DNA of 16,103 bases from Dehalococcoidia bacterium (GCA_023228765.1 JALOAM010000061.1:1-16103), one strand, 5' to 3'. Counted from the stretch's first letter, positions 1-6,641 are shown. Notes: a model not told the origin generated them from the letters alone. Translations and numbers: made by a program.

Positions 1-723
1 AACGAGCATGTGATGCAGGTCGCCGCGGATCGCCCGGACCTCCGGGTGTTCGTCGTCGCCGGCGTCTCGGACCTGCTCTCCTCGGAGGTCGTCGCGGCGC
101 GCGATGGGATGCCGCCGCTGGTGCGCCTTCGCCCCGCGCAGCTGAAGCGGAGTGACTCCATCCTCAAGGGCGTCGTGGACGTCGTGGGGTCCCTGCTACT
201 GCTGCCGGTACTGCTGGTCGTGCTCGTGGTTGCCTGGCTGTCCTGGCGCGGGCCGCTGTTCCGCAAGGTGAGCATCCTGGGGCGCAGTGGCGGCACGATC
301 GAGATGCGACTGCTGGCCTACGGACCGCCGGGATCGCTCCGCTCTCGCCTGGCGGGCGGTCGCGCGGGCAAGCTGCCCGCGCTGCCCGGCGTGCTCGTGG
401 GGAGGTTGAGCCTCGTCGGGCCGCGCCCGCTCCCGGCAACCGTCCCCACCGAGGTAGCCCCGTGGCGCCGGCGCCTGCTGCTGATGGCGCCGGGCCTCAC
501 CGGGCCGTGGGACCGCGACGGGTCACCTTCGGACGGGTTGCTGGACGACCTGACCTACATCCGCACGTACACGCCGTGGTCGGACATCCGGCTGCTCGTG
601 GCCTCGGTGGGGCGGCTCATGACGCGCCAGACCGGCGTCCCCGCGCTCCGCGAGGTCGCCTTGGGCGCCGAGGTGCCGTCCGGCGCCGTCGAGGCGACAC
701 TGGATCCTCGGACCTCTCGATAG
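1..723 (+). CDS. C-terminal part of a polyprenyl-phosphate sugar-1-phosphate transferase (bacterial sugar transferase family), catalytic pair missing
   Basis: The reading frame is open from base 1, so the real start lies upstream; a GTG at 10 merely opens the visible part, and residue numbers here count from it. Residues 1-40 resemble the end of the nucleotide-binding-like N-terminal domain of WbaP/WcaJ-type initiating transferases. One hydrophobic segment (about 55-77) corresponds to the re-entrant membrane helix. A C-terminal sugar-transferase domain follows, with SLVGPRP at 134-140 and an APGLTG block near 160. Family members transfer a sugar-1-phosphate from a UDP-sugar to undecaprenyl phosphate at the membrane, starting glycan assembly. 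The universal LDELPQL block reads AGKLPAL here (119-125): the catalytic Asp-Glu pair is Gly120-Lys121, and the KFRTM and GDMS blocks are also altered. It may be a pseudoenzyme or a decaying gene, although wobble bases still look coding. The SIS gene starts 13 nt downstream. Confidence 0.75.
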   Translation, partial: NEHVMQVAADRPDLRVFVVAGVSDLLSSEVVAARDGMPPLVRLRPAQLKRSDSILKGVVDVVGSLLLLPVLLVVLVVAWLSWRGPLFRKVSILGRSGGTIEMRLLAYGPPGSLRSRLAGGRAGKLPALPGVLVGRLSLVGPRPLPATVPTEVAPWRRRLLLMAPGLTGPWDRDGSPSDGLLDDLTYIRTYTPWSDIRLLVASVGRLMTRQTGVPALREVALGAEVPSGAVEATLDPRTSR

Positions 724-736
724 AGCACACACGACG

Positions 737-1318
737 ATGGGAACGCCGATGCGGGTCGAGGACTTCGTGCGGGACGCGCGTGTCGGGGTGGACGCCGTGG
801 ACGTCGAGGCGACGCGCGCCGTCGCGCGGCTCCTCGCGGACGCGGCGGAGCGCGACGCGCGCGTGTTCATCGTCGGCAACGGTGGCTCCGCCGCCATGGC
901 GAGCCACTTCCACAACGACCTCATCAAGGGTGCCGCCGCCGAGGGTAAGAAGCCGATCCGCGCCGCCTGCCTGATGGACAACGTCCCGTTGCTGACCGCC
1001 TGGGCGAACGACGACGCATGGGAGGTCGCGCTCGTCCGGGAGCTCGAGGCCCTCGGCGCGCCGGGGGACGTGCTGGTCGTGATCAGCACGAGCGGGAAGT
1101 CGCCCAACCTCGTGAACGCGGCGCGCTGGGCCGCCGAGCACAGCCTGACCGTCGTCTCCATGACCTGCCGGGGGGCGAACCCCGTGTCCGACGTCTCCCA
1201 GCACTGGCTGCCGGTTGAGACGGACAGCGTGCCCCTCGCGGAGGTGCTGTTCGACCTCCTCTGTCACGCGATCGCCTGGGAGGCGAAAGCGATCCGCGAG
1301 GGCGAACCGATCCGCTAG
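737..1318 (+). CDS. SIS-domain sugar-phosphate isomerase, GmhA/sedoheptulose-7-phosphate isomerase-like
   Basis: This 193-residue protein is one SIS domain. It shows VGNGGSAAMASHFHNDL at 46-62 and the sugar-phosphate-binding ISTSGKSPN at 116-124, with the typical GmhA length of about 190. GmhA converts sedoheptulose 7-phosphate to D-glycero-D-manno-heptose 7-phosphate, the first step to ADP- or GDP-heptose. By position, the E. coli zinc ligands His61/Glu65/Gln172/His180 correspond to His57/Asp61/Glu169/His177, so the metal site looks present but altered. The ATG at 737 has no clear ribosome-binding site; an in-frame ATG at 749 is preceded by a weak GGGA and is an alternative start. It follows the sugar transferase by 13 nt and probably shares its transcript, which suggests a heptose-containing surface glycan. 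Other SIS roles (DiaA-like, phosphosugar binding) cannot be excluded. The stop is 12 nt from the stop of the convergent glycosyltransferase. Confidence 0.8.
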   Translation: MGTPMRVEDFVRDARVGVDAVDVEATRAVARLLADAAERDARVFIVGNGGSAAMASHFHNDLIKGAAAEGKKPIRAACLMDNVPLLTAWANDDAWEVALVRELEALGAPGDVLVVISTSGKSPNLVNAARWAAEHSLTVVSMTCRGANPVSDVSQHWLPVETDSVPLAEVLFDLLCHAIAWEAKAIREGEPIR

Positions 1319-1330
1319 CGGCGGTCGGAG

Positions 1331-3028
1331 CTACGGCACGCCCGCGATCGGATCCACGCGGCGCTTGTAGATCCGCTCGACGAAGGTCAGGGCCGTGAGG
1401 GAAACGGCACCGACCTCCTCGAAGTCGCGTTCGAGGAGGATCGGGGAGATCAGATCGTCCAACTTCCCCTGGCCGTCGGTGCGGATGATGATCCAGCGGA
1501 CGTACTGGGCCGGATCGCGGAGGGCGTCCTCCCAGTTCGGCGTGGTCTGCGAGACGCCCTCGTGCATCACGTCCTTCAGGTCGAGGTGGGTCGCCGGGAT
1601 GAGCTGCGCGTGGTCGCGGAGCGACAGCAGTACGTCGCCGCCGTCGTAGAGCTGGTTCCACAGGTCCGCGGTGGCCTCGAAGTGCCGGTAGCCCGGTTGC
1701 GTCGCGTCGCGCACGGTGATGACCGGCTGCGACGAGGTCATGAACACGCCGAACTGAGCCACGATGAGCGCGATCGCGAGGATCGTGGGCAACCGTCCGA
1801 ACGAGGCCAGCGCGCCGATCACCACCGCGGCGAACGGCACGGCGATCACGCCGTAGCGCGCATTCAGCAGCCCGAAGCCCTCGTACACCGCGTCGTGCCG
1901 GAGGACGGAGCCGCCCTGGTACAGCGACACGGCGAAGAACACGAGGGAGGTCGCCGGCAATAGCAGCGCGAGGAACGGCACGAACCGCCTCGCGACCACG
2001 GCGTACACCAGCAGCCCGGCGATCGTCAGGTAGGAGGCGATCCAGCCGACGTTGTCGAAGACCGTGTAGAAGAGATTGAGGGTGACGTTCTCGACGTTCC
2101 CGCCGAGGTCGAGGCCGGCGGACTGCTCGGCGACGGCGGTCTCGTTGTTGTTCAGGAAGGCGTCCGGCGCGCCGAAGATGAGCCAGTTGTAGACGATGAA
2201 CAGGAAGATCGGGAACACCGAGAGTGACACGAACGCGAGGAGTTCGCCCTCCATGCGTCGCTGCCAGTCCCCCGTCGGCGGCGACTGGCTGAGGTCCATC
2301 CTCGCCACGACCATGAAGATCACGCCGGCGGGGACGAAGAGCCACGCCTCGTAGCGGATCATCGCCCCCGCGCCCACGAGGGCCCCGGCAATCGTGAGGG
2401 CGCGCTGGTTCCCGGCCGGATCCTTCGCCCACACGACGAGGTAGTAGAACGCACCGACGGTGAGTGCCGCGAACGGTGTCTCGGACATCGGCGTGCCCGC
2501 CATGAACATGAAGTTCGGCGACAGCATCAGCGCGATGATCCCCACCCAGGCCGCCGCCCCGGATCGCGTCAGGACGAACACGAAGCGGTGCGTGTAGTAG
2601 AAGCACGCGACCAGCGAGGCGACCGAGATGCCGATGCCGGCCGCACCGGAGCGGTAGGCCCAGTCGATCCAGATGAACGGCAGCATCAGCGCGGGGTGCA
2701 GCGGCAGCCACGTGTTGCCGAACTGGGTGAACCCCGGCTGCTTGTTGTCGATGATCGAGCGGGCGATGGTCAGCCTCGCGCGGCCGTCCGCCCACACCCA
2801 GTCGAGGTCAGCCTGGATGACGACCCAGAGGTTGACCGCCGCGACGAGCACGGCGAAGCCGATCACGATCTGCGTGTGCCGTCGCGAGGGCATCGCGAGG
2901 GGCATGTCCCACGCCTGCCGCGGCCACGTGGTCAACCACCGCCGCCCGAGTCCCTGGAAGACGCGCTCGAGGCCGCCGGCGCGATGGCCGCCTCCTCGGT
3001 GCACGCGCGACCGAGGGGCGATGCTCAC
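1331..3028 (-). CDS. Multi-pass membrane glycosyltransferase, GT-C/GT39-like
   Basis: From the chosen start this is a 565-residue protein with roughly ten hydrophobic segments between residues 52 and 430 and a soluble C-terminal domain (about 440-565). The first extracytoplasmic loop carries WADGRARL (79-86) with an acidic Asp81, then GNTWLPLHP (104-112); MSETPF (181-186) and IRYEA (224-228) follow. This layout is typical of GT-C enzymes of the PMT/ArnT (GT39) type, which use a polyprenyl-phosphate sugar outside the membrane. The specific sugar is unknown. The GTG at 3028 overlaps the upstream glycosyltransferase stop by 4 nt (GTGA) and the following codons are GC-rich at wobble, so I prefer it. 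ATGs at 2905 and 2893, closer to the first membrane segment, are alternatives. It is last in the GtrA-GT2-GT-C series and probably transfers the sugar made and flipped by the other two. Confidence 0.75.
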   Translation of the reverse strand: MSIAPRSRVHRGGGHRAGGLERVFQGLGRRWLTTWPRQAWDMPLAMPSRRHTQIVIGFAVLVAAVNLWVVIQADLDWVWADGRARLTIARSIIDNKQPGFTQFGNTWLPLHPALMLPFIWIDWAYRSGAAGIGISVASLVACFYYTHRFVFVLTRSGAAAWVGIIALMLSPNFMFMAGTPMSETPFAALTVGAFYYLVVWAKDPAGNQRALTIAGALVGAGAMIRYEAWLFVPAGVIFMVVARMDLSQSPPTGDWQRRMEGELLAFVSLSVFPIFLFIVYNWLIFGAPDAFLNNNETAVAEQSAGLDLGGNVENVTLNLFYTVFDNVGWIASYLTIAGLLVYAVVARRFVPFLALLLPATSLVFFAVSLYQGGSVLRHDAVYEGFGLLNARYGVIAVPFAAVVIGALASFGRLPTILAIALIVAQFGVFMTSSQPVITVRDATQPGYRHFEATADLWNQLYDGGDVLLSLRDHAQLIPATHLDLKDVMHEGVSQTTPNWEDALRDPAQYVRWIIIRTDGQGKLDDLISPILLERDFEEVGAVSLTALTFVERIYKRRVDPIAGVP

Positions 3029-3765
3029 CGGAGCTGCTCGACGGGACGGGGCCGCGGATGGCCGTGTCGCCGGCGGATCTGCCACAGCACCCGGGGCTGC
3101 TCGATGAAGTAGCCCGGCGTGAGCCGGATCGTCGACCCGTCGACGTGGACCCACTCGACCAGCAGTTCGCGCACGTCGAACCCCAGGCTCTGCGCGACGA
3201 CGAGGAACTCGACATCGAAGTTCCAGCGGTCGACGAACAGGTGTGGGACCACCGCCTCCGATACCTCGCGGCGGAGCACCTTGAACGGGCACTGCGTGTC
3301 CGTGAACGACAGCCCGACGAGGGTGCGCTGGAGCCACCCGAAGAGCCGGCTCCCGGCCTGCCGCACCAGTGGCTGGGTCTCGCGCTCCCGTCGCCTGCCG
3401 GTGACCACGTCTGCCCCGCCCTCGATGAGTGCGACTGCCTCGCCGAGGTGCTCCGGGCCGACGGAGAGGTCGGCGTCGAACAGCGCGATCAGGTCGCCCT
3501 CGGCGGCGTGCATGCCGGTGCGCAGGGATGCGGACTTGCCGCGGTTGACCTCGTGCTGCACGAGGCGCACCTCCGGCGCGGGGATGCGCGCGAAGCTGCG
3601 CACCACCTCCGCCGTGCCGTCCGTGCTGCCGTCGTCCACGACGATGATCTCGGTGATGCCCGCCCCCGAGGCGGACGCGATCAGCCGCTCCAGCGTGACG
3701 CCGATGCGACGCTGCTCGTCCTTCGCGGGCAGGACGACCGAGATCGAGAGCGTCGATGAGGTCAT
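3025..3765 (-). CDS. Family 2 glycosyltransferase, dolichyl-phosphate beta-glucosyltransferase (ALG5)/GtrB-like
   Basis: This 246-residue GT-A protein begins with SISVVLPAKDEQ and VVDDGSTDGT (42-51). It continues with NRGKSASLRTGM (74-85), the metal/nucleotide-binding DAD at 97-99, GRRRERE (123-129), TDTQCPFKVL (155-164) and WNFDVEFL (181-188). That order matches the dolichyl/undecaprenyl-phosphate glucosyltransferase subfamily, which moves a hexose from a nucleotide sugar onto a polyprenyl phosphate on the cytoplasmic face. There is no C-terminal membrane pair, unlike phage-type GtrB, so it resembles the soluble part of ALG5. The ATG at 3765 is chosen because the conserved domain starts 7 residues later, an AGGG-type ribosome-binding site precedes it, and it overlaps the GtrA stop as ATGA. 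Upstream in-frame sequence lies inside gtrA and is not expected to be used. The donor sugar cannot be read from sequence. Confidence 0.88.
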   Translation of the reverse strand: MTSSTLSISVVLPAKDEQRRIGVTLERLIASASGAGITEIIVVDDGSTDGTAEVVRSFARIPAPEVRLVQHEVNRGKSASLRTGMHAAEGDLIALFDADLSVGPEHLGEAVALIEGGADVVTGRRRERETQPLVRQAGSRLFGWLQRTLVGLSFTDTQCPFKVLRREVSEAVVPHLFVDRWNFDVEFLVVAQSLGFDVRELLVEWVHVDGSTIRLTPGYFIEQPRVLWQIRRRHGHPRPRPVEQLR

Positions 3766-4271
3766 CGGGCCGCCCTCGCACGCTCCGCGGTGGCGGCGCG
3801 GGTGAGCGTTCGATCGGGGCCGAAGACGAAGCGCTCGTAACCGAAGTAGTTCCACACCACGAGGAGCCCCATCGCGGCCATCTTCGAGAGGTTCAGCGCG
3901 AGCGGCGAGACCGCGTCCAGCAACGCACGGATCCAGAGGAGGTTCGCGTTATAGAAGACGAGCCCGAACGCCGTGAACACCACGTACGCGACCAGGCTCC
4001 GGCGCGTAGGACGCACCTCGAACGAGAACCGCGAGTTCAGGCTGTAGTTGACGGCCATCGCACACGCGAAGGCGACGGAGTTCGCCCCCAGGATGTGCGC
4101 CGTCCGTCCGTGGTCCAGCGACAGCATCAGCACGTTGAAGACCGCGAAGTCCACCGTCGCCGATGCGGCCCCGGCATACGCCACGCGCGCGAACCGATGC
4201 CCGAGCAGCGACCGCAGCCCGGCACGCGACCCCGTCGCGCGAGCGATCCGACTGTCCAGGAGGGCCTCCAC
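3762..4271 (-). CDS. GtrA-family membrane protein (probable polyprenyl-phosphate-sugar flippase)
   Basis: This 169-residue protein has four hydrophobic helices between about 28 and 150. It carries the GtrA-family signatures: GxxSATVDFAVFN near 35-46, AVNYSLNSRFSF near 73-84, and NYFGYERFVF near 141-150. GtrA-like proteins are thought to flip undecaprenyl-phosphate-linked glucose or similar sugars across the cytoplasmic membrane. The start is a GTG at 4271 with GGAAGA a few bases upstream; no ATG fits, and the first 25 residues are a basic cytoplasmic tail. Its TGA overlaps the ATG of the glycosyltransferase by 4 nt, so the two are translationally coupled. As the first gene of the trio, any promoter should lie in the 208 bp upstream, where no convincing -35/-10 pair was found. 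A role in cell-wall arabinogalactan or teichoic-acid decoration is also known for GtrA relatives. Confidence 0.85.
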   Translation of the reverse strand: MEALLDSRIARATGSRAGLRSLLGHRFARVAYAGAASATVDFAVFNVLMLSLDHGRTAHILGANSVAFACAMAVNYSLNSRFSFEVRPTRRSLVAYVVFTAFGLVFYNANLLWIRALLDAVSPLALNLSKMAAMGLLVVWNYFGYERFVFGPDRTLTRAATAERARAAR

Positions 4272-4394
4272 AGGTCTTCCGCCCCACGAGCAAGAGCGGC
4301 CGCTTCATTTTCGGCGGTGCGAAGGACGGAGGAAACGCTGGGGCGAGTGAACTTACGGTAAACGAGGGAGACGCCCGGATGGGGGCAGATCCTC

Positions 4395-4433
4395 ACTCCG
4401 ACCCTCCCCCGCGGAAGGGGAGGGAACCTGAGT
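4395..4433. repeat. GC-rich imperfect palindrome (REP-like hairpin)
   Basis: The perfect inner stem CCCTCCCC/GGGGAGGG (4402-4409 with 4417-4424) has a 7-base loop. It is extended by ACTC/GAGT (4395-4398 with 4430-4433) across an asymmetric internal loop. There is no T-tract on either side, so it is not a classic intrinsic terminator. Hairpins of this CCTCAC...CCCTCCCC type are often dispersed as short extragenic palindromes in GC-rich genomes. Whether it is repeated here can only be settled in the full genome. Confidence 0.5.
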
Positions 4434-4447
4434 CAGCGCACGGAGGC

Positions 4448-4463
4448 GAGCCCGAAGGGGCTC
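4448..4463 (-). terminator. Hairpin 17 nt past the PAC2 stop, possible terminator
   Basis: The 6-bp stem GAGCCC/GGGCTC with a 4-base loop lies immediately downstream of the PAC2-family stop on the minus strand. No run of T follows it, so it is a weak intrinsic-terminator candidate, or a 3'-end stabiliser acting together with the larger palindrome beyond it. Its position argues for a transcript end between PAC2 and the GtrA gene. Confidence 0.35.
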
Positions 4464-4479
4464 TGGTGACGCGAGCCCT

Positions 4480-5376
4480 CTAGGAGTCGTCCCGACGCTG
4501 GTCGCGCAGGAACTTCTCCAGGTCGTCGAGCAGCTCGGGCGTCGACGGCAGGTCGAGGTCGGCGGGGGGCGCCAGCGGTGTCTGCGGCTGGTTGGCGTCG
4601 TACTGCTCTTCCAGCTGCTGCACGTACTGCTTTGCCTCGTCGGACTCGTCCAGGACCTGCGTCACCTGTTCCTCGAACGCCGCGGCTTCCTCGCGGAGGT
4701 CGTCCGTGGAGGTGGAGGTGCCGAACCCGCGGTCGATGAGTGACAGGAGCTGGATGGCGATGGAGGGGTTCGGGCCCACGGTGAGGTAGTGCGGGGCCAT
4801 GCCCCAGAGGCTCGCGTTCCGCCAGCCGAGGCCCCTCAGGTGGACGTTCAGCACACCGACGATGCCCGTCTGGCCCTGGTAGCGGGAGGTCGGGGCCTTG
4901 AGGCCGAACATCTCCTCGAACTCCGTGTGGGAGGCGGACAGGTTCACCGGCAGCGGCCGCGTGTGCGGCACCGCCGAGGGCTGCGCGCCGAGCGTGATGC
5001 TCATCGTGGAGCCGGTCTCGCGGAGGAGGTCCTCGATCGCCTCGCAGAACGTGCGCCAGCGGAGGTGCGGTTCCACCCCGGCGAGGAGGACGAAGTCACG
5101 TTGTGAGCCCTCTGGGCTGGCGATGTAGATCCGGTTCTCCGGCCACTCCAGGATGCGCTCGCCCTCCTCGGTGCGGGTGCGCGGGCGCTGGACGGTGAAG
5201 TCGAAGAAGCGCTCCGGGTCGAGCTCCGCGACGGGCTGCGCGTCCCACTTCGAGATCAGCGCGCGCACGGCGTTGGTGGCGGCCCCGTGGCCGTCCGTGA
5301 AGCCCGTGAATGCCGCTATCAGGACGGGGTCGCGCAGCGCGCGTACCTCGCCCAGCGGTCGGAGCGCCTCGTGCAT
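4480..5376 (-). CDS. PAC2 family protein (proteasome-assembly-chaperone-like, DUF75)
   Basis: This 298-residue soluble protein matches the bacterial/archaeal PAC2 family. It opens with DPVLIAAFTGFTDGHGAA (16-33), then has YIASPEG and VLLAGVEPHLRW near 88-107, GAQPSAVPHTRPLPV (130-144) and LWGMAPHYL (190-198), followed by NPSIA. After about residue 225 it becomes acidic, coiled-coil-prone and Pro/Asp-rich, with an RDQRRDD tail. Eukaryotic PAC2 helps assemble the 20S proteasome; the role of prokaryotic homologues, including actinobacterial ones near proteasome genes, is not settled. The ATG at 5376 has a strong GGAGGG a few bases upstream. It lies 60 nt after the SDR stop on the same strand and is probably co-transcribed with it. 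No proteasome gene is in the window, so a chaperone role is inference only. Confidence 0.85.
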   Translation of the reverse strand: MHEALRPLGEVRALRDPVLIAAFTGFTDGHGAATNAVRALISKWDAQPVAELDPERFFDFTVQRPRTRTEEGERILEWPENRIYIASPEGSQRDFVLLAGVEPHLRWRTFCEAIEDLLRETGSTMSITLGAQPSAVPHTRPLPVNLSASHTEFEEMFGLKAPTSRYQGQTGIVGVLNVHLRGLGWRNASLWGMAPHYLTVGPNPSIAIQLLSLIDRGFGTSTSTDDLREEAAAFEEQVTQVLDESDEAKQYVQQLEEQYDANQPQTPLAPPADLDLPSTPELLDDLEKFLRDQRRDDS

Positions 5377-5436
5377 GGTCCCTCCAGACCCGTCGATCCT
5401 CGACCGGTCGCCTCAGAGTGTGAGCGTAGGTCGGCG

Positions 5437-6282
5437 CTAGATCTGAGAGTAGCCCGTGCCCGTGATGTCGATGCCGCGGCCCTTGCCGTCTGAGATCCAG
5501 CCGAACTCCTGCAGGAGCTGCTGGCTGTAGCCGACACGGCCCGTGATCTTGTCCAGCGGCTCACTGGCGCAGAGCAGGGCGCACTTCGCCATGATCTCCG
5601 GCGGCTCGCCTCGAGGGTCGTCCAGGCCATCCACCAGCTTGTGGAACACCGTCCCCGGGGTGGGCACCACCTGCGAGGGCGAGAAGCACGTCACCGAGAC
5701 GCCGTGCTCGTAGACTTCCTGCGCGAGGCCCTGCGTGAACCGCTCCAGCGCCGCCTTCGACGCGCCGTACATCGTGCCGCCGCTCGCCTTCGCACCCGGG
5801 TACGGGCCGCGGCCGGGGCCGATCGCGGCGCCCGAGGAGATGCTGACGATGGCGCCGCTCTTCTTCTCGATCATCTTCGGCAGCACGGCCTTGGAGAGCA
5901 TGAACGGCCCGTGCACGTTCACGGCGAATGCGCGCATCCAGCGGCTCGCGGGATAGTCCACGATCGGAATGTAGTAATTGAGTGCCGCGTTGTTCACGAG
6001 GATGTCGACGGATCCGAAGGCGGCCTCCGCCTGCTCCACGAGGCGGTTGCAGTCGTCCTCCGAGGAGACGTCCGCGGTCACGGCGACGGCCTCGCCGCCC
6101 GCGTCCTTGATGCGCTGCACGGTCCGTTCGAGGGAGCCCTCAAGCTGGTGGTCGCCCTCCTTGAGGGTGCGCGCGGCGCACACGACCTTCGCGCCTTCGG
6201 CGGCGAACAGCTCCGCGATCGCCTCGCCGATGCCCCGGCTGGCGCCGGTGACCAGTGCGACCTTGCCGTCCAGCTTGCCCAT
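5437..6282 (-). CDS. Short-chain dehydrogenase/reductase (SDR family oxidoreductase)
   Basis: This 281-residue classical SDR has the Rossmann nucleotide-binding TGASRGIG at 12-19 and NNAA at 97-100. The catalytic set is Asn122, Ser149/150, Tyr172 and Lys176 (YGASK). Twenty-two residues, including a Gly/Pro-rich stretch (GPGRGPYPG), separate the Ser from the Tyr, against about 13 in typical SDRs. This loop could shape the substrate pocket. The C-terminal end is longer than usual and rich in Gly. The ATG at 6282 is preceded by GAGGAGGGG at good spacing; frame upstream of it is open but lacks coding character and SDR homology. The enzyme probably reduces or oxidises an alcohol/ketone using NAD(P)H; the substrate (acyl-CoA, steroid-like or other) is unknown. 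It leads a two-gene run with PAC2. Confidence 0.88.
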   Translation of the reverse strand: MGKLDGKVALVTGASRGIGEAIAELFAAEGAKVVCAARTLKEGDHQLEGSLERTVQRIKDAGGEAVAVTADVSSEDDCNRLVEQAEAAFGSVDILVNNAALNYYIPIVDYPASRWMRAFAVNVHGPFMLSKAVLPKMIEKKSGAIVSISSGAAIGPGRGPYPGAKASGGTMYGASKAALERFTQGLAQEVYEHGVSVTCFSPSQVVPTPGTVFHKLVDGLDDPRGEPPEIMAKCALLCASEPLDKITGRVGYSQQLLQEFGWISDGKGRGIDITGTGYSQI

Positions 6283-6324
6283 GGTTCCCCTCCTCAGGCG
6301 ACTCGCGTCGTGTGCTGCCGCGGG

Positions 6325-6330
6325 AGTGTA
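6325..6330 (-). promoter_or_regulatory. Candidate -10 box upstream of the SDR gene
   Basis: Read on the minus strand this is TACACT, matching the TANNNT core of a -10 element, 42 nt before the SDR ATG. It lies in an interval that must contain the SDR promoter, since the gene on the other side diverges. No recognisable -35 is present at 16-18 nt, so this is a weak suggestion. Confidence 0.3.
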
Positions 6331-6396
6331 GGCCCGCACGCCGGGTGACGCACTCCCGCCCTCGGGGGCGTCTCGGCCCAAGCCGGAGGAGGTGTG

Positions 6397-6611
6397 ATGC
6401 CGATGACGAGCCGTTCCAGCAGCTTCAGCCGACCGGCGAGGGCGCGTGGTCATCCCCACTGAGGGAGCGGGAACGCCTCGGCGTGGAGGAGGGTGGGACG
6501 CTGGAGCTAGTCGCGACGCCCGAGGGCATCCTCCTCGAACGGCGCAGGACCGTCAGCGTTCGGATGGGTGACGATGGCATCCCGACCGTTACCACCGAGG
6601 ATCCAGGGTGA
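6397..6611 (+). pseudogene. Frameshifted AbrB/MazE-type (SpoVT-AbrB fold) antitoxin or regulator
   Basis: An intact GGAGGAGG (6385-6392) precedes ATG 6397 and ATG 6403, which open a frame that stops after about 21 codons. The next frame encodes ADRRGRVVIPTE, ending at 6463. After one extra G (6464) the third frame continues ERERLGVEEGGTLELVATP, then GILLERRR, to a TGA at 6609-6611. Joined, this gives the SpoVT-AbrB signature of GRVVIP, then RERLGVEEG, then L-E-L and GILL, in the correct spacing. The fold is a swapped-hairpin DNA-binding dimer, usually the antitoxin of a VapBC or MazEF pair or a small regulator. Two separate +1 shifts break it here, so it is a relic unless the sequence contains errors. 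No toxin gene follows; a terminator and a tRNA come next. The gene diverges from the SDR gene. Confidence 0.65.
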
Positions 6612-6641
6612 TCTCGGTCCAGATACTCGACGACACACAAG

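Larger units (their letters stand above)
4272..4479. other. Non-coding interval between the GtrA and PAC2 genes
   Basis: No convincing gene is seen in these 208 bases. The interval is the 5' side of the gtrA-like gene and the 3' side of the PAC2 gene, both on the minus strand. The half next to PAC2 is filled by two inverted repeats (listed separately). The half next to GtrA holds only a ribosome-binding site and no clear sigma70-type promoter. Confidence 0.6.

Noticed and set aside
1083..2795. Long minus-strand open frame of 570 codons across the GT-C gene and SIS gene
   Set aside because: Arg/Pro/Gly-rich, no domain, and out of frame with the clearly membrane-protein-like frame; a high-GC shadow.
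3781..3781. Start of the GT-C open frame far upstream at 3781, giving 816 residues
   Set aside because: The extra 251 residues are Arg/Ala/Gly-rich and lie out of frame under the real GT2 gene; GTG 3028 overlaps the GT2 stop.
4395..4463. CRISPR-like repeat array
   Set aside because: Two different single hairpins without regular spacing or repeated units.
6255..6611. Single 118-codon plus-strand gene covering the AbrB relic
   Set aside because: Only its last third resembles AbrB; the first part is antisense to the SDR start, and the true start and ribosome-binding site are in another frame.
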